A DNA stretch of 64,000 bases, taken from contig OY783220.1 in NCBI GenBank assembly GCA_963678705.1, positions 11,677,001 to 11,741,000 on the forward strand, in the 5' to 3' direction. The position numbers were made by a program, and so were the translations under genes. Shown here piece by piece: positions 12,547-35,282 of this stretch (position 1 is its first letter; every line of letters starts with the position of its first letter). The notes beneath the pieces are model-generated. The model was given only the letters and a program-made list of their open reading frames with translations. It was not told where the DNA came from and did no database searches. The DNA is from Panorpa germanica (taxonomy: Eukaryota; Arthropoda; Insecta; Mecoptera; Panorpidae).

Positions 12547-12874
12547 ATGCTAATAACTTTCGAAAGTTGATGCAAAAACTATTGAATTAATAAACTAACA
12601 ATGCATTTTTAATAATTAGATACAAAAATATTTGATTACGTAGCATTTACGTAATTTAAATACATGTTTTACATAACTCGCTCCCCTTTCACTGACTCCA
12701 TTTGTTTGTTATTTGCAATAATAACTAAATTCACTTATAATTATAGGTTTTGCGTGCGCCTAATTGGTGTAACATCATCTCCGTAATAACACGCGATTGT
12801 AATCATTAAATAAATCTACGTTAAAACATCATTTGCGCATGAATTATTGTATTGAAACCTTACAGGTAAATATA

Positions 12875-13115
12875 AAGGCCTTGTTAGACAATCAGATCAG
12901 ATTTTGAATCAGATTCAGATGGTTTATCGTATGCATAACCTCAACTATCGGGGTTTTGCTTTTGCCGATTGCTCACCGTCAGTTTTTTGGAAATACGTTT
13001 CAGTTTACATGTGCATTTGTCGAGCTAAGGCTACTGTAGTGAGACAGTCGTTATTTATGTATCTATACACTTTAAATCTGATTGTAAATCTAATCTGATC
13101 GTCTACAAAAGCCCT
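12875..13115. mobile_element. Small inverted-repeat element, possible TA-flanked MITE
   Basis: The left end contains TTAGACAATCAGATCAGATT. The right end contains AATCTAATCTGATCGTCTAC, an imperfect inverted match over about 45 bp. TA lies beside both ends, as in Tc1/mariner-type elements. No coding capacity was seen. The imperfection suggests an old insertion. Confidence 0.5.
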
Positions 13116-13342
13116 AAAATAGATTGGTTTATGAAATATGTATATTAGAAGCTAATTGCATGCTTAGGCAATGGTATTAAACTGTACCTGATTTGCTAAT
13201 TTGTAATATCATGTATTAATCTCAAATTTGACAGACAATTGAAGTTGTACAATAATTTGACAATGACATGTAGTAATTGTATTGTAGTGAATCGAACTCG
13301 AAATCGAGAATTTAATCTCAAACATACAGCTGTCTGACATCT

Positions 13343-13931
13343 AATGGGCTTGTGTCCTATGTCTTAATTTCTATAAAAGTGTACTATATTTGATAAAGTT
13401 GGTTACTAGAACCTCAAATGTTCAATTATTTGTTAATAACTCCTTGTATGTTAGGAGATATTAACAATTAAAAAAGTCATTTTTCTCTTTAATTATTAAA
13501 GGGATTCAACGTTGTACATATTCCAAATGCATGTGACATCACAATCACTGCCAACCTTACAGCTCACAATTCCCTGCTATATGTATTTATATATCAAATA
13601 TTATTTACAGCTATTTCAAGGAACAAAATTTCAATATCATGTCTGCCTTAGCAGGGTTAAATAAAATAAAAACTTATTATTCTTTGACTTGACTTGATTA
13701 TTTGACTACCAACAGCTACAAAACATTACAGCACTGACCTACTCAACAAATAGCTGACGTATAAAATGCATTTCACGTCATACAAATACAAATACGCGCT
13801 AAAACTACAGTTCAAATTTTTAATTACTATATCTCCGTCAATATTTAGATATTTAATAAAATAGACACGCCAATACACATTTATTAACATCAATTTCAAT
13901 CAACAATTGAAAAATCTACCATTAAAAAATG
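13343..13931 (-). mobile_element. Family A element, copy 2 (right end lost)
   Basis: Reversed relative to copy 1. The left end TAATGGGCTTGTGTCCTATG is intact, but the element stops after the ACCATTAAAAAATG sequence and lacks the terminal AGGACACAAGCCCATT. Its interior follows copy 1 with scattered changes. Confidence 0.85.
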
Positions 13932-14578
13932 TTCGCTACTGATTGAATTGTTCACTACATGTAATATGTCAGGCCGATGCATTATCTAAGCTAACATCAC
14001 ATTACTGATGCTTTGTTATCTTTTTTGAGTCACCTGTCATGTGACAGTACATTCTAGTAAATATATGAGTACCACATACGTAGTCATTCATTAAACATAT
14101 CCTTTATCTAATTAAACACAATAAATACTGGTTACTAATTATATATACATATAGAATAGGAAAACAATAAACATTTACGAGATATAACCTCAAAATATAG
14201 AAACGAGCGTATGATGTTTGTTGGTACATTATTTCCAGCGTTACGTTAATTTCAAAACTGTCCCAGAACCTGCTTTGTTCTTCTACTAACCACTATTCTT
14301 AGCTGACGTTTCGTCAAGTACAGAAATGTTATAAGTAATGTCATCTCTTTTGTTGAAGGGAGAAGGAAATATACCGGGGTATATCATTGTATGTAACTAG
14401 GAAATTGTTATTTTGAAATGCCTGGAACCAATTTTTGTGGTATTTCTGTGACTAATAGATGCATGCGTTATCTTATCAATGGCTTAGTGCAATGTAGTTG
14501 CAACAACATGAATTATTCCATAATGGAAACTTTGTTATTGCGTACATTGTTTTTAACATGACATTTTTATTGTTTCAG

Positions 14579-23786
<9,208 letters not shown>

Positions 23787-25372
23787 CAGCTAAATAAAAA
23801 AGTGAAAATTGCGTGAAAAGTTCCGAGGGCAGAAGCGAATAATAAGTCTGAGAGATCTCCTGAACCAAAATATTTTTATTATAATTATCTACTGGTAATT
23901 GTTAAATATGTTGACAAGCAAGTTAACATATTAAAAAAACTAATTGTTTATCAAAGAATACCCAGAAAGTAAAATTTAAAAAAAGAGCTTAAAAGGGAAT
24001 ATTTCAAATTTAATTTGAAATCACTTATTTATGGGTCTGATTTGGGCAAAATGAAACACCAGTCAACGGTGATTAGAAAATATATATATTTATATCACTT
24101 TAAGACTCACGAACACAATAAAAAATCTAAAACGTTTGCTAAATCATCTTTACATTTAAATAAACAAAAAACTAACCCAATAAGCTCATTGTGATTACTT
24201 AGAAAATTTTATGGCAGTTTTTAAATTAATTTCATTCGATTTATAAATATATTTTACGTCATATGTAAAAGAAATGTATTTTTAAATCTTATCTTAATCA
24301 CACTTAAAAATTTATTTAAGACTAAAAAAGAAACTTTCCAAAAAACTTACACATATGATGTAAGGTTTTTATTTTATACAGCTCTTTGAAATTTTTATTA
24401 TAATTTTTTGAAATGACTTTATATTTTTATAAATTGTATTTTTTTTAAATTATAATACTAATTTATATATTATAACAATGGAGACAGTATTATACCATTT
24501 ATATATATTAAAAAAAAAGTAGCACCTAATTTAGTTATAGTTTCCACTATTAGTTTTATGTTTATGTTATGTTAAGTGCTAAGAATTTAAAGAATTAGAA
24601 ATCTATTTAACCAATACATGACTTAAATGACAACAAAGGCCTCGAGATGTACGATGTACTTATTTATATTTTTGTTCTGTTGCTGTAAACCTATATATTT
24701 ATTTGCATCAAAATTTATAGATTTTAAAAAAGATATAATTTGTTTTAAGTTAATATTAAAACAAACTCGAATATAAAATTTTCGGGCAGGAAATTAAATA
24801 AAAATTATAAAATTAACCAATATTGATAATTATATATATTATCAGACTGATAATTCAGTACTTATTTTTATTTCTAGTTTGTAAGTTGTTATTTAAAGGT
24901 GTAATTTTATTATTATTAATAAACATTTTGAAACAATATCTGTCTTTATTATATAACGTTTAAGATATCTGGATCTATAAATACGCCCAGTACATACCTG
25001 TGGCTTCAAGCCAGGCTAAAAGATGAGACCTTTTACTACGGCGGATTTTCATAAAGGCAAATGAAGCGTGCGTCTCAGACCCTCTTAACTCGGCCCCCCC
25101 GAGACATTACATTATATCTTTTCACATAATGTAATATAAGAATATATTTTATGTTTTCATTCATAAATAGTAAAACATGAAGTAGAGGCAGCACATATTG
25201 AAGAAGAGTATTTAATTCACAGTTTTATAGTCAGATGTAAAGAAAGTGGTCTTACCAAGTGTTCGTCCGATTGCAGTTCCTGTTCCTGTATAAACCCATG
25301 TTCTACTAAACTATGTCCGGTAACAGAGGTCCACAAATTATGCAATCAAATAAATTATATTATCTTCAATAT
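23787..25372. other. Choline kinase 3' flank
   Basis: Very AT-rich. AATAAA signals lie at 23793-23798, directly after the stop and probably too close to be the only one used, and at 24918-24923, which would give a 3' UTR of about 1.1 kb. The part 25140-25330 shares a segment, inverted, with 36300-36452 and more weakly with 37610-37680, so it contains an unclassified dispersed repeat. Confidence 0.55.
24918..24923 (+). other. Candidate choline kinase polyadenylation signal
   Basis: A canonical AATAAA about 1.1 kb after the choline kinase stop codon. It is followed by a T/G-containing stretch (ATATCTGTCTTTATT), as expected for a cleavage region. Confidence 0.45.
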
Positions 25373-25490
25373 TTTATTAGAAATACTTTTATAATGTACA
25401 TAAAACAATTAGGATTACAACATGATGCTATAAATAAGATAAATTTACATTAAGTCAACATATTAAATTAACTATAAACACAAAATCATA

Positions 25491-25843
25491 TTACTGACTT
25501 AAAGATGGAGACAAATTTTTACCAAGAACATTTTCACTGTATTTTAAAGATTTTACATTGGCAGCATTTTGAAGACCTTCCTCATCTGTAAGTCGGTCAG
25601 TACGTTTATCTTGAATAGAACCTGAAAATATAAACAAAGTTATTATAGTCTTTCTGCCTGAAATCAGATCAAAGGTTGATTATTAATACTGGAAACACAG
25701 GGTAATATTATACCTTGATAAGGAGTGTATTTATCAGAAACCATTCCTTCAACATAATATCCTACAACACCGACTACAGCAGCTACTGGCAATGTAATAT
25801 AAGGTGCATAGGATCGCATAAATCCAATTAAAATAGGCCACAT
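25491..25843 (-). CDS. SMIM12: SMIM12-like small integral membrane protein
   Basis: The protein has 86 residues in two exons, 25714-25843 and 25491-25621, joined in phase 1 at a GT-AG intron. It begins MWPILIGFMRSYAPYITLPV, followed by VGVVGYYVEGM, a hydrophobic segment with the Tyr-Ala-Pro and Val-Gly-Tyr features of the SMIM12 family. The second exon is polar and contains the QDKRTDRLTDEE and NVKSLKYSENVLGKNL blocks, matching the family's charged tail. Function is unknown in any animal as far as I know; a single-pass membrane protein is expected. It is transcribed away from PGK, with about 600 bp between start codons. A TTTATT at 25373-25378 is a plausible polyadenylation signal on the minus strand. 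Confidence 0.88.
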
Positions 25844-26443
25844 CGTTTCTATTGTACGTAAATAATAAATATCTTGTTAGATCAAATTTGAGGTTATGTA
25901 ATATCATGCAACATATTATGTATATATCATGCAACAAATTTATTATAATCACTTTATTATAAAAATAATATTATACCTATTCTGTTATATCTTTAAAATT
26001 GTCTTTACGATATTCAATAGTTTACTCTTATTAAATGTTAAATGTAATTTAAACAATCAAATACCTAATGTCAAAATGAAGGCAGACCAACACCAGAAAC
26101 ACCATGAACGCACAGCTAAAATAAAATACGCTAACAATTAAAAATGTCCATTGCAGTTAAATAACATCAAATATACTGAAATTTAAATTCTTTATATACA
26201 TGCTAATGTTCACTTAGAAATAAAGGGTTATTAAATTTAATACATATCAAGTAATTCATGTGAAATATTTACTTTTAAATTTTCCGCCATCTACATGTCC
26301 TTGCGTTTGACCTTTGTTGACATTCAGAGGTCATGCATTGCAGTTCTCCTCCAGTTCGCAATCCTACTTATAAATTATCAAATATTTAAAGTCTTTTCGC
26401 ATAAGTGAAGAGTAGTTAACAATAAGAACATTATTATTATAAG
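25844..26443. promoter_or_regulatory. Shared SMIM12-like/PGK divergent promoter region
   Basis: Both genes start from this 600-bp interval in opposite directions. Near 26280-26400 it is less AT-rich and contains TTTTCCGCCATC, a GCCAT motif of the YY1/Pho type. No TATA box at a convincing distance was recognised. Open frames here are shadows. Confidence 0.45.
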
Positions 26444-28353
<1,910 letters not shown>

Positions 28354-28488
28354 ATTTTTATAAAAATGATTTACTCGAAAATGTGTAATATATTGATAAT
28401 ATAGAATATCCTTTTTACTGTTTTACATTTATACCGGAGACCTGTAGGTGGTCACTAGTTTCAAATATAGCACTAAATATATGTTAAA

Positions 28489-28494
28489 AATAAA
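28489..28494 (+). other. Candidate PGK polyadenylation signal
   Basis: AATAAA on the PGK strand, followed by a T-rich stretch (TTGTTTTATTTATGG). It lies between the convergent PGK and PEX19 genes, whose stop codons are about 530 bp apart. Confidence 0.6.
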
Positions 28495-28881
28495 CAAAAT
28501 ATTGTTTTATTTATGGTTTATAGGTAAAGCTAGGTATAAAATATGTACATTTATAAAATTCAATAATTTAATGTAATACATAATATTTAAAAGCTTGTTT
28601 AAAAAATATAAATAAAACAAAAAATAACATATTATTAACTTATTATGTAAGCCAATGAATAAATAATTAATCATTTCCCAAAAAAGAATTCATTTGACCT
28701 AAATATATTTATAAATACCTCGTATATAAAAATTTACTCCCGATTTTTTATATTTGTTTCCTTAAATATTATATATATATATATATGCCATTGTTATGCA
28801 TATTAGTGCGTAGATTCTTATACATTCTTTAGACCGCTTTAATGAAGACTACCATAATTACTCTGATATAATTTATATAAA

Positions 28882-30436
28882 TCACATTAAGCTACACTGT
28901 GAAGGGTCAATATTTGACGGTACTTGATCGTCTAATTGTAACGGGACGCCCAAATCACCAACTAAATCTTTAGGAGGTTGTCCAAGGTCTTGCATCTAAA
29001 ACCACAAAAAAATGTATTGCTTGTATGAAGATCTTTTATTCTATATTGAATATTTAATTTTTACCTTTTGCATCAGCTCTAAAACTTTATCGAATCTTTG
29101 TTTCTTTACTTCTGGTGTATCACCTTCTTGTTCTTTTTCTAATTCTGTGCAAACTTCTTTCATTAAATTTTGTTGTTTCTGATATCTGTGATACATTTAA
29201 GTTTTAATTAACGTTGATGAAATCATTTATAAAAACCCAATGAATTATTTACCGTTCTAGATCTTCGGGAGTGACTTCAGCTTTGTGTTCTTCTATCCAC
29301 TGTGGATACTTTATTAATAAATCTTTTAAACTGGGTAATAAAACTTCAGCACTTAAAAGACTTTGCATCATTCCTTGCATAAAAGGTAAAAAAGAATTTG
29401 CATTTCCCTGCAATAATACATACATTAAATAATATTTCTTTATTACAAAAACAAAATTCTAAATAATAATATACCTCTAACATATCCAAATTTCCAAACA
29501 TTGAAGATAATTCATCCGAACTGAACGGCGTTTGTAGATTATCAGCACCTGAACTGATGCCCTTTTAATAATAATCAAAAATCAATAATCAGTTATATAC
29601 AGCGTTATGTAACTTCATTTTCCTGTACCTGTAACGTTTGTGCTATTGTTGAAGCAAAATCAGGATCTACTGGAGGTATATTGGACATATTTTCTGGCTG
29701 TAATGCTAAAGCAGCAGCTTCTGGAATACATGTTTAACTTTCACTATTACACTACCTGAACAGTTGGTTCTATTTAAGTAAATCACCAACCTGCCATTCT
29801 TTGAAAACTGCTACCAAGTTGATCTGGAGTTATAGCGTCTACCCCTGAACCCCCTAGTATGCCTGCCATGTGTGTTTCAAATTGAGCTGCTGCATGCCTA
29901 AGTTATAAATGCCAATGTTAATAAAAACAAATTGTGTTACGTGTAGTTGATATATTAGGCAGTATCTTACTTAAGAAATTCATCGCTCCAGAGAGCATCT
30001 CCAGCTAAAGGATCAGCTTCATCTGAAGAGGCGGTGGCTTCTACAGGAGCATTTACATCACTGGGTTTCGATTCAGCCTTTTTGTCAGGTTTATGACTTG
30101 AAAAATCAGCTAAAGCACCTTTAGAAAATATAAAATATTTGTGAAAGATATGTCAATGCTATTAAATATATAGTGTCTTATTAGAACATACAAAAGTAAA
30201 TTTATGTAGTATAATATATTATGTAACATTTATTAACATAGTTAAGTAACATTAGTGTGCTAAAAAGTATTAAAAATACATTATTTAAATCTATAACCAT
30301 TTTTATAATTGCATAATAAATATAGGTTAGAAAATAGTATATTATTCGAAATAATAAATATAGACTTACTGTCTAAAAGTTCGTGTAATTCTTTATCATC
30401 AGATGAAGGTACTGGCTTTTCTTTTTCGTCTGACAT
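28882..30436 (-). CDS. Pex19: Peroxisomal biogenesis factor 19
   Basis: Cytosolic and peroxisome-associated chaperone/receptor that binds new peroxisomal membrane proteins and docks on PEX3. Eight exons on the minus strand: 30370-30436, 29971-30118, 29791-29897, 29629-29720, 29475-29561, 29253-29407, 29065-29185, 28882-28995, giving 296 residues (human about 299). The N-terminus has an acidic helix, ELHELLDSALADF (about 17-29), typical of the PEX3-binding segment. The central and C-terminal helical part includes FLPFMQGMMQSLLSAEVLLP and KYPQWIEEHKAEVTPEDLER, the cargo-binding domain. The last four residues are CSLM, a CaaX farnesylation box that PEX19 normally carries. All intron phases agree. 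It is convergent with PGK. Confidence 0.97.
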
Positions 30437-30994
30437 TATATAATTTTTCACAAGTTATTTACCAGCTAAATTTGTAAACTTTAATTTAACTTAAATATTC
30501 CCAAAGAAATTTACTGACTAGATTAAAAATTAATGGCAGTAATGGTTATTAAAATTATTTACAATGACAGTTATACCAACCAATTGCTGACGATACTGTG
30601 CTGAAGTTTAACTTATAGAGCGGCAAACTCATTTATTTAAAAAATAGAAATATAATTAGCCATTTGAATAATTAATTATTAATACCTATAATAATCATAG
30701 TATATTGGTGATGAAAACATTATTATAGGGCGTATATTTTTCCATGAATGTCTAAATTAAAACAAAATAAAACTAGTAAATTATAGTTAAGTTTTGTAAT
30801 TTACTTCTAGTAAGTTCAAAAATAAAGTATGTAATATAGACTTAACATGGTTATTAAAAATAACATGAACATAAGTTTGCAGATTAAGATAATATATAAA
30901 ATAAGAATACTATATAAGGAATAGTTCAACTATTTCCGCATATAGTTTCGATAATGTACCGTACAGATTCTTTAGTTCTTAAAGATCATTGGAA
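30437..30994. other. Intergenic DNA upstream of PEX19
   Basis: AT-rich; it must hold the PEX19 promoter and the 3' end of the next minus-strand gene. No distinctive motif was identified. Confidence 0.5.
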
Positions 30995-31330
30995 TCAGCT
31001 GCCTATAAGTGGTACACAGTATGCTGGAAAATAAGAGCAACAATTGTTGATTGTAACCCGGTTGCACATATTATATGGTCTTGGGTAGTTACAATTTCCC
31101 GGAGTTGTGGATGTCGCACAGCAACAGTCTTCCTCAATAACATCGGTTGGTACATACATGTAACACACATTGTGCATTTCAGGTGTGTACCGAGTCCTCC
31201 TTATGGAGCCTGAGCGACGAATTTCTATAATGCCATTATACTGTATTACTGGTCGAAGATTTATTTCCTTGAATGGGTCACAGGAATTGTTACTATTAAC
31301 ATTTGGAGGACAACTATTAAAGCAACTCAT
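30995..31330 (-). CDS. Small Cys-rich protein, cluster gene 1
   Basis: The gene encodes 111 residues in one coding exon. The ATG lies directly after an acceptor (TTTTATTTTAG), and a good donor (GTGAGTAAC) lies near 31407, so a short non-coding leader exon is likely. The protein has many cysteines (CCCATS, NNCCSYFPAYC) and the module LRPVIQYNGIIEIRRSGSIRR at about 26-46. That module aligns with the HNGI(R/K)E motif of the other three genes in this cluster. There is no signal peptide or obvious membrane segment. I do not recognise the family. Cys/Pro-rich small proteins are often structural, for example in sperm tails, but that is only an inference. Confidence 0.7.
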   Translation of the reverse strand: MSCFNSCPPNVNSNNSCDPFKEINLRPVIQYNGIIEIRRSGSIRRTRYTPEMHNVCYMYVPTDVIEEDCCCATSTTPGNCNYPRPYNMCNRVTINNCCSYFPAYCVPLIGS

Positions 31331-31412
31331 CTAAAATAAAAACATTTAGTCAAGTTGCAAACCATTATTCATAAATAAATATATTTTTTTGTTGGTAGTT
31401 ACTCACCGATAT
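31329..31412 (-). other. Likely 5' UTR intron of cluster gene 1
   Basis: On the minus strand, AATATCG followed by GTGAGTAAC starts the intron. A pyrimidine-rich tract ending TTTTAG meets the ATG at 31330. The upstream leader has in-frame stops and no ATG, so it would be non-coding. Confidence 0.5.
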
Positions 31413-31885
31413 TCTTTCTTTTGAATTATTTATTTAGATATGTGGTAATACTTTTGTTCAAATTATCTTTTTCGTTTACGATTTTTTTATACTTTTTTAT
31501 TTTGATTATTTTTATTGGTTTCTTAATTTTTTCTTAATAATGTGTTACTTGAAATGATGTTTATTACTATTGTTTATTTATAAATTATTGTTTTGTTTTA
31601 TATACGATATATTATTAATCTATCTTCAGTGGTACCAACAAAATAACGGGCTAAAACGAACAGCATTTCGTTTTATCGAGTTGTAGTTCATAGATAATTC
31701 CGGCCCACTACAACTTGGCGTGATCATTTTACATTTTCAAAATACCGATTATATTTTTTGTTTATTTATAAAAGAAAAATATACAAGAAATATTAAACAA
31801 TCGTTATATTAAATTAACTTGTACAACAAAAACTTCCGATTTTTTTCTTGGGTAGATAGGATATCTTCTCCATTTTTTCTCGATG

Positions 31886-33288
31886 TTACCAATTTTGAAA
31901 GCATGGTGATGACGGAATAGGCTGCACATTTTCTTGTTGTTTTCTCTGGCTGCAGCAAGGACATGGCGGCTTTGGTGGGGAGCAGCTACAATGCTGTTGA
32001 GGCATGTTTGGATTTGGATATAAACATGGCGGCGTTTCCGGTGGTGGACACAAATTTGGTGTACTGGTGTTATATACATAAATAGGATTTGGTTTGAAGT
32101 AACGCTTATTCACTACTTCAGCTAATTTCTTATCGTAGTCTGGACTGTTACATACGTAATATTCTACGCCACTGGTGTCTGTAGGTCCGTACGTTTTTTG
32201 AACCCATCCAGTCGGTCGCATTTCCTTTATTCCATTATGGACAAATGTGGGGTTATGTTTTGGATGCCATATTGGATCTTTATCTATTAAGGTTGGTACG
32301 ACTTTCCGTTTTTTGTGCTTGAGGTGGTAGCATACCTAGATTTGAAAAATATAAATATTAATAATGTGACAAACTGATTTTTTACAGGTCAATTATTTAA
32401 CTTTTAATGGGCTTGTGTCCTTTGTCTTAATTTCTATAAAAGTGTACTATATATTGATAAAGTGGGTTACTACAACCTCAAATGTTTTTCAATTTTTTTA
32501 ATAACTCCTTATATGTTAAGAGATATTAACCATTAAAAAAGTCATTTTGTCTTTAATTATTCATCGTCTCCAAATGCATGTGACATCACAACCGCTGTCA
32601 ACCTTACAGCTCATAAATATCTGCTATATGTATTTATATATCAAAATATCCAATATTATTTACAGTTATTTCAAGGAACAATAAAATTCCAATATTATGT
32701 CTGCCGTAACAGGGTTAAATAAAATAATTTGACTTGACTTGATTATTTGACTACAAACAGCTACAAAACATTACCACAGCACTGACCTACTCAACAAATA
32801 ACTGACGTATAAAATGCATTTCACGTCATACAAATATGGCCGACCATTTTTAGCGCTTAAACTACAATTCAAACTTTTAATTGCTATATCTTCGTCAATA
32901 TTTAGATATTTAATAAAATAGACACGCCAATACACATTTATTAACATGAATTTCAACCAACAATTGAAAAATCGACCACTAAAAAATGAGGAGACAAGCC
33001 CATTGGTTATATTTCTATCTGGAAGAGACTCTTTTATATTGTATCACAAAGGTGACAAATAATTCGGTTTGTTCTTACCGCTTTCGGACCGTTTTCACAA
33101 GCTGGGTTTAATTTTGTTATCAGGGCCGGTATTAAAGGATCTTCATTCGACGCCGCATCAAAATTTTCCATATATACTGGACAAGCATCTATTGAATCGT
33201 TCATTAATCGGTCCAGTCGACATAGTACAGAATTAGGGTCTAAATTTGGACTAACTGTAGTAGGATTTAACTTTTGTGTGTTACTCAT
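31886..33288 (-). CDS. Cys/Pro-rich protein, cluster gene 2
   Basis: Two exons, 33079-33288 (70 codons) and 31886-32335, joined in phase 0 at GTAAGA and ATCTAG to give 219 residues. The N-terminal part is acidic to neutral with NLDPNSVLCRLDRLMNDS and resembles nothing I know. The second exon starts VCYHLKHKKRK, then carries the shared module NPTFVHNGIKEMRPTGWVQ. It finishes with a Cys/Pro-rich tail including CPPPETPPC, HCSCSPPKPPCPCC and SSPCFQNW. About 600 of the intron's 743 bp are a family A transposon. A 111-residue version starting at an internal ATG in exon 2 would lose the module. Function is unknown. Confidence 0.72.
32406..33004 (-). mobile_element. Family A element, copy 4 (inside an intron)
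   Basis: Reversed relative to copy 1, with both ends present; the right end GAGACAAGCCCATT has one change. It fills most of the intron of cluster gene 2, leaving about 70 bp on each side. The region around the internal palindrome has a deletion. Confidence 0.9.
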
Positions 33289-33560
33289 TACTTTTCAAAT
33301 ATTTAATAACACCTCTTCAAATTTTACTACTTTTTTTATATTATTTTACTTTTTTTCAATAATAATTCTTTGCAAATTATTATTTACGTCAGTTTAATTT
33401 TGTGTTCTGATTCATTTGTTTTTCTTTTAATAATTAGATAGGCTATAAACAGGTGCCTTCTCCTTTTACCCCGTCCAATACTCCGTAATTTTTTTTCATC
33501 GATAAACTCTCAATATTATTGGCAACACTTGTTTGAATAACATGGCTCGATACTGAAAAA

Positions 33561-33840
33561 TATAAAAATTGGAATTTAACTAGAAAATATAGCAATATTC
33601 ATTTTCAAAACTTATTTTTGCGGTTCCAACTCATTAAAAGTCAGGAGAAGAAAGCTTAAAATGTAGATACGTTATTCATCTAACTAATTGCAGCTTTAGA
33701 TTTTGATTCGTGTTTATAGTTACTTACATAAAACGATTTAAACATAAAGAACATGGTTTTTTTGATAATATTTAACCTGCTGTATAGTATTCCCATCTAT
33801 ATTTCGCGAGAAAAAATGGCCAAGTATCGTTTCACCTTAA
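33561..33840. mobile_element. Family C element, copy 2 (left part lost)
   Basis: Matches the right two-thirds of the element at 12125-12546, ending GTTTCACC followed by TTAA. The left terminal repeat is absent, so it cannot be mobilised. It ends about 190 bp beyond the stop of cluster gene 3. Confidence 0.85.
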
Positions 33841-34026
33841 GAAACAGCCAAACCAAAATTGTTCGGATCTATGCGACATGAAGTAGATCCTTTTGCAGTC
33901 GCTCTGATATCGAGATGTTTAAAGTGGTGTATTAATAAGGTTTTAAACAGAAATTTACTCTTATGATAAAGTGTGCTAATACGACTAGAAGCTCTTAGAG
34001 TAAATAATGAAGGATTCCTTAGTTTC

Positions 34027-34596
34027 TTACAATGTTTCTGAAGAACTCCGAGACGGGGCCAACTCACAAAATTGAAGACTAACATTCGAATATTCATCTT
34101 TCCTCAAATCCAACGGCCTTGCGGTGCGCCTAGTCTCTCGAATTCCATTATGGGTAATCAATGGTTTATTTTCCCCCCGATAAAGTCGTTCTACAGCCAA
34201 TACCCTCTGTTGCAATTCGTACCCCGGAGGACAAGTTGGCAAACCTGGACCAGAACATTGTGGATAACAAGATGGCTGACAACAGGGTTGACAACCTTGA
34301 GGAAAACATGGAGAACACTGTTGAAAAGGTGTAGGAGAGCATTGAGGATATGGAGGAGGGCAGCACTGGCTCGAAAAACTTGGAGGACAGCACTGAGGAG
34401 ACATAGCTGGAGGCCAAGCTGGCGCGAATTGTTGCTGAGGTCCTGGGAAACCGTAACCAGAATTTGTTGAGTAATCTGGTGGGCAAATATTGGAACCTGC
34501 TGGTGGAGCTCGAAATCCTTTTGGAGGAGGTGGTGGCGGTAAATAAACTTTCAAAATTTGCGGTTGCTCTTGACAATTTCCATATGAATTGTACAT
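34027..34596 (-). CDS. Cys/Pro/Gln-rich protein, cluster gene 3
   Basis: A single-exon frame of 189 residues. The N-terminal part has ILKVYLPPPPPPKGFRAPPA. Residues about 55-120 are dense in Cys-Pro pairs (SPQCCPPSFSSQCCPPPYPQ, CQPCCQPSCYPQC). The shared module NKPLITHNGIRETRRTARPL follows at about 143-162, then LRKDEYSNVSLQFCEL. The Cys-Pro-rich part resembles the Cys-Gly-Pro repeats of insect Mst sperm-tail proteins and mammalian ODF1 in composition only. There is no signal peptide. A long antisense frame across the gene reflects its composition and is not separate. Function is unknown. Confidence 0.75.
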   Translation of the reverse strand: MYNSYGNCQEQPQILKVYLPPPPPPKGFRAPPAGSNICPPDYSTNSGYGFPGPQQQFAPAWPPAMSPQCCPPSFSSQCCPPPYPQCSPTPFQQCSPCFPQGCQPCCQPSCYPQCSGPGLPTCPPGYELQQRVLAVERLYRGENKPLITHNGIRETRRTARPLDLRKDEYSNVSLQFCELAPSRSSSETL

Positions 34597-34871
34597 TATA
34601 ATGAACTATTGTAAAATTGGAATGTTTAAAATGAAATAAATTTTGTGCTATATGATTAAAACATATTGGTTGTTAAATTTTGTAAATGGTATTTTATTTT
34701 TTATCTAAAACAAGTGAATATTTGGTTATTGACAATTTCATTTAAACAGTGGAGAACTCGATCAACCTTTTTTTTTAATATACAATGAATTATTTCAAGA
34801 GTCTTCCTTTTTCTATTCAATCCAGATGTCTCCCGACAGAATTCATTTCGCAGATGGATGATTATTTCTTA

Positions 34872-35129
34872 CTAATTACCAGCAGAACCATCTACAAGAC
34901 AGTAAGTCGTGTCAGATAATTCCCTTATTCGCATGTCCAGAGGTCTTGCTGTGAATCTGACTTCCCGCGTGGATGTGCTGGTAATTGTTGGCATCATGTC
35001 ATATTTTCCAACGCACCACTTTCCTCTGGAAGTGCAGGACCATGGTTTAGGGTAGCAGGAGCATTGTTGAGAGGGTTGTGCATATTGCCGGCAACGACAA
35101 CCATTACAAATTTGACAACCTGGATACAT
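34872..35129 (-). CDS. Small Cys-rich protein, cluster gene 4
   Basis: The gene encodes 85 residues starting at the ATG at 35129; two codons of in-frame sequence upstream lack an ATG. The N-terminus is Cys-rich (MYPGCQICNGCRCRQYAQPS, CSCYPKPWSC). The shared module MMPTITSTSTREVRFTARPL is followed by DMRIRELSDTTYCLVDG. Within the cluster its closest match is gene 3: both have R-x-TARPLD-x-R. It is the shortest member and the most distal from PEX19. It may be complete or may have an unrecognised upstream exon. Function is unknown. Confidence 0.65.
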   Translation of the reverse strand: MYPGCQICNGCRCRQYAQPSQQCSCYPKPWSCTSRGKWCVGKYDMMPTITSTSTREVRFTARPLDMRIRELSDTTYCLVDGSAGN

Positions 35130-35282
35130 TTTCACAAGTATTTGAAAAAAAAACGCAGAATTTTGTATATTGCAGAACTACTTAAGAATTTTGATTTTAT
35201 TTCATTTAAAAAACAATTGAATTTGATGTTTTATTAGAAACATCACAGTAAACTTATATGTGGACAAGTTATTTATAGTTTT

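Noticed and set aside
34072-34470. Plus-strand frame of 132 codons over cluster gene 3
   Set aside because: Its Arg/Trp-rich product is the antisense of the Cys/Pro-rich gene and has no independent support.
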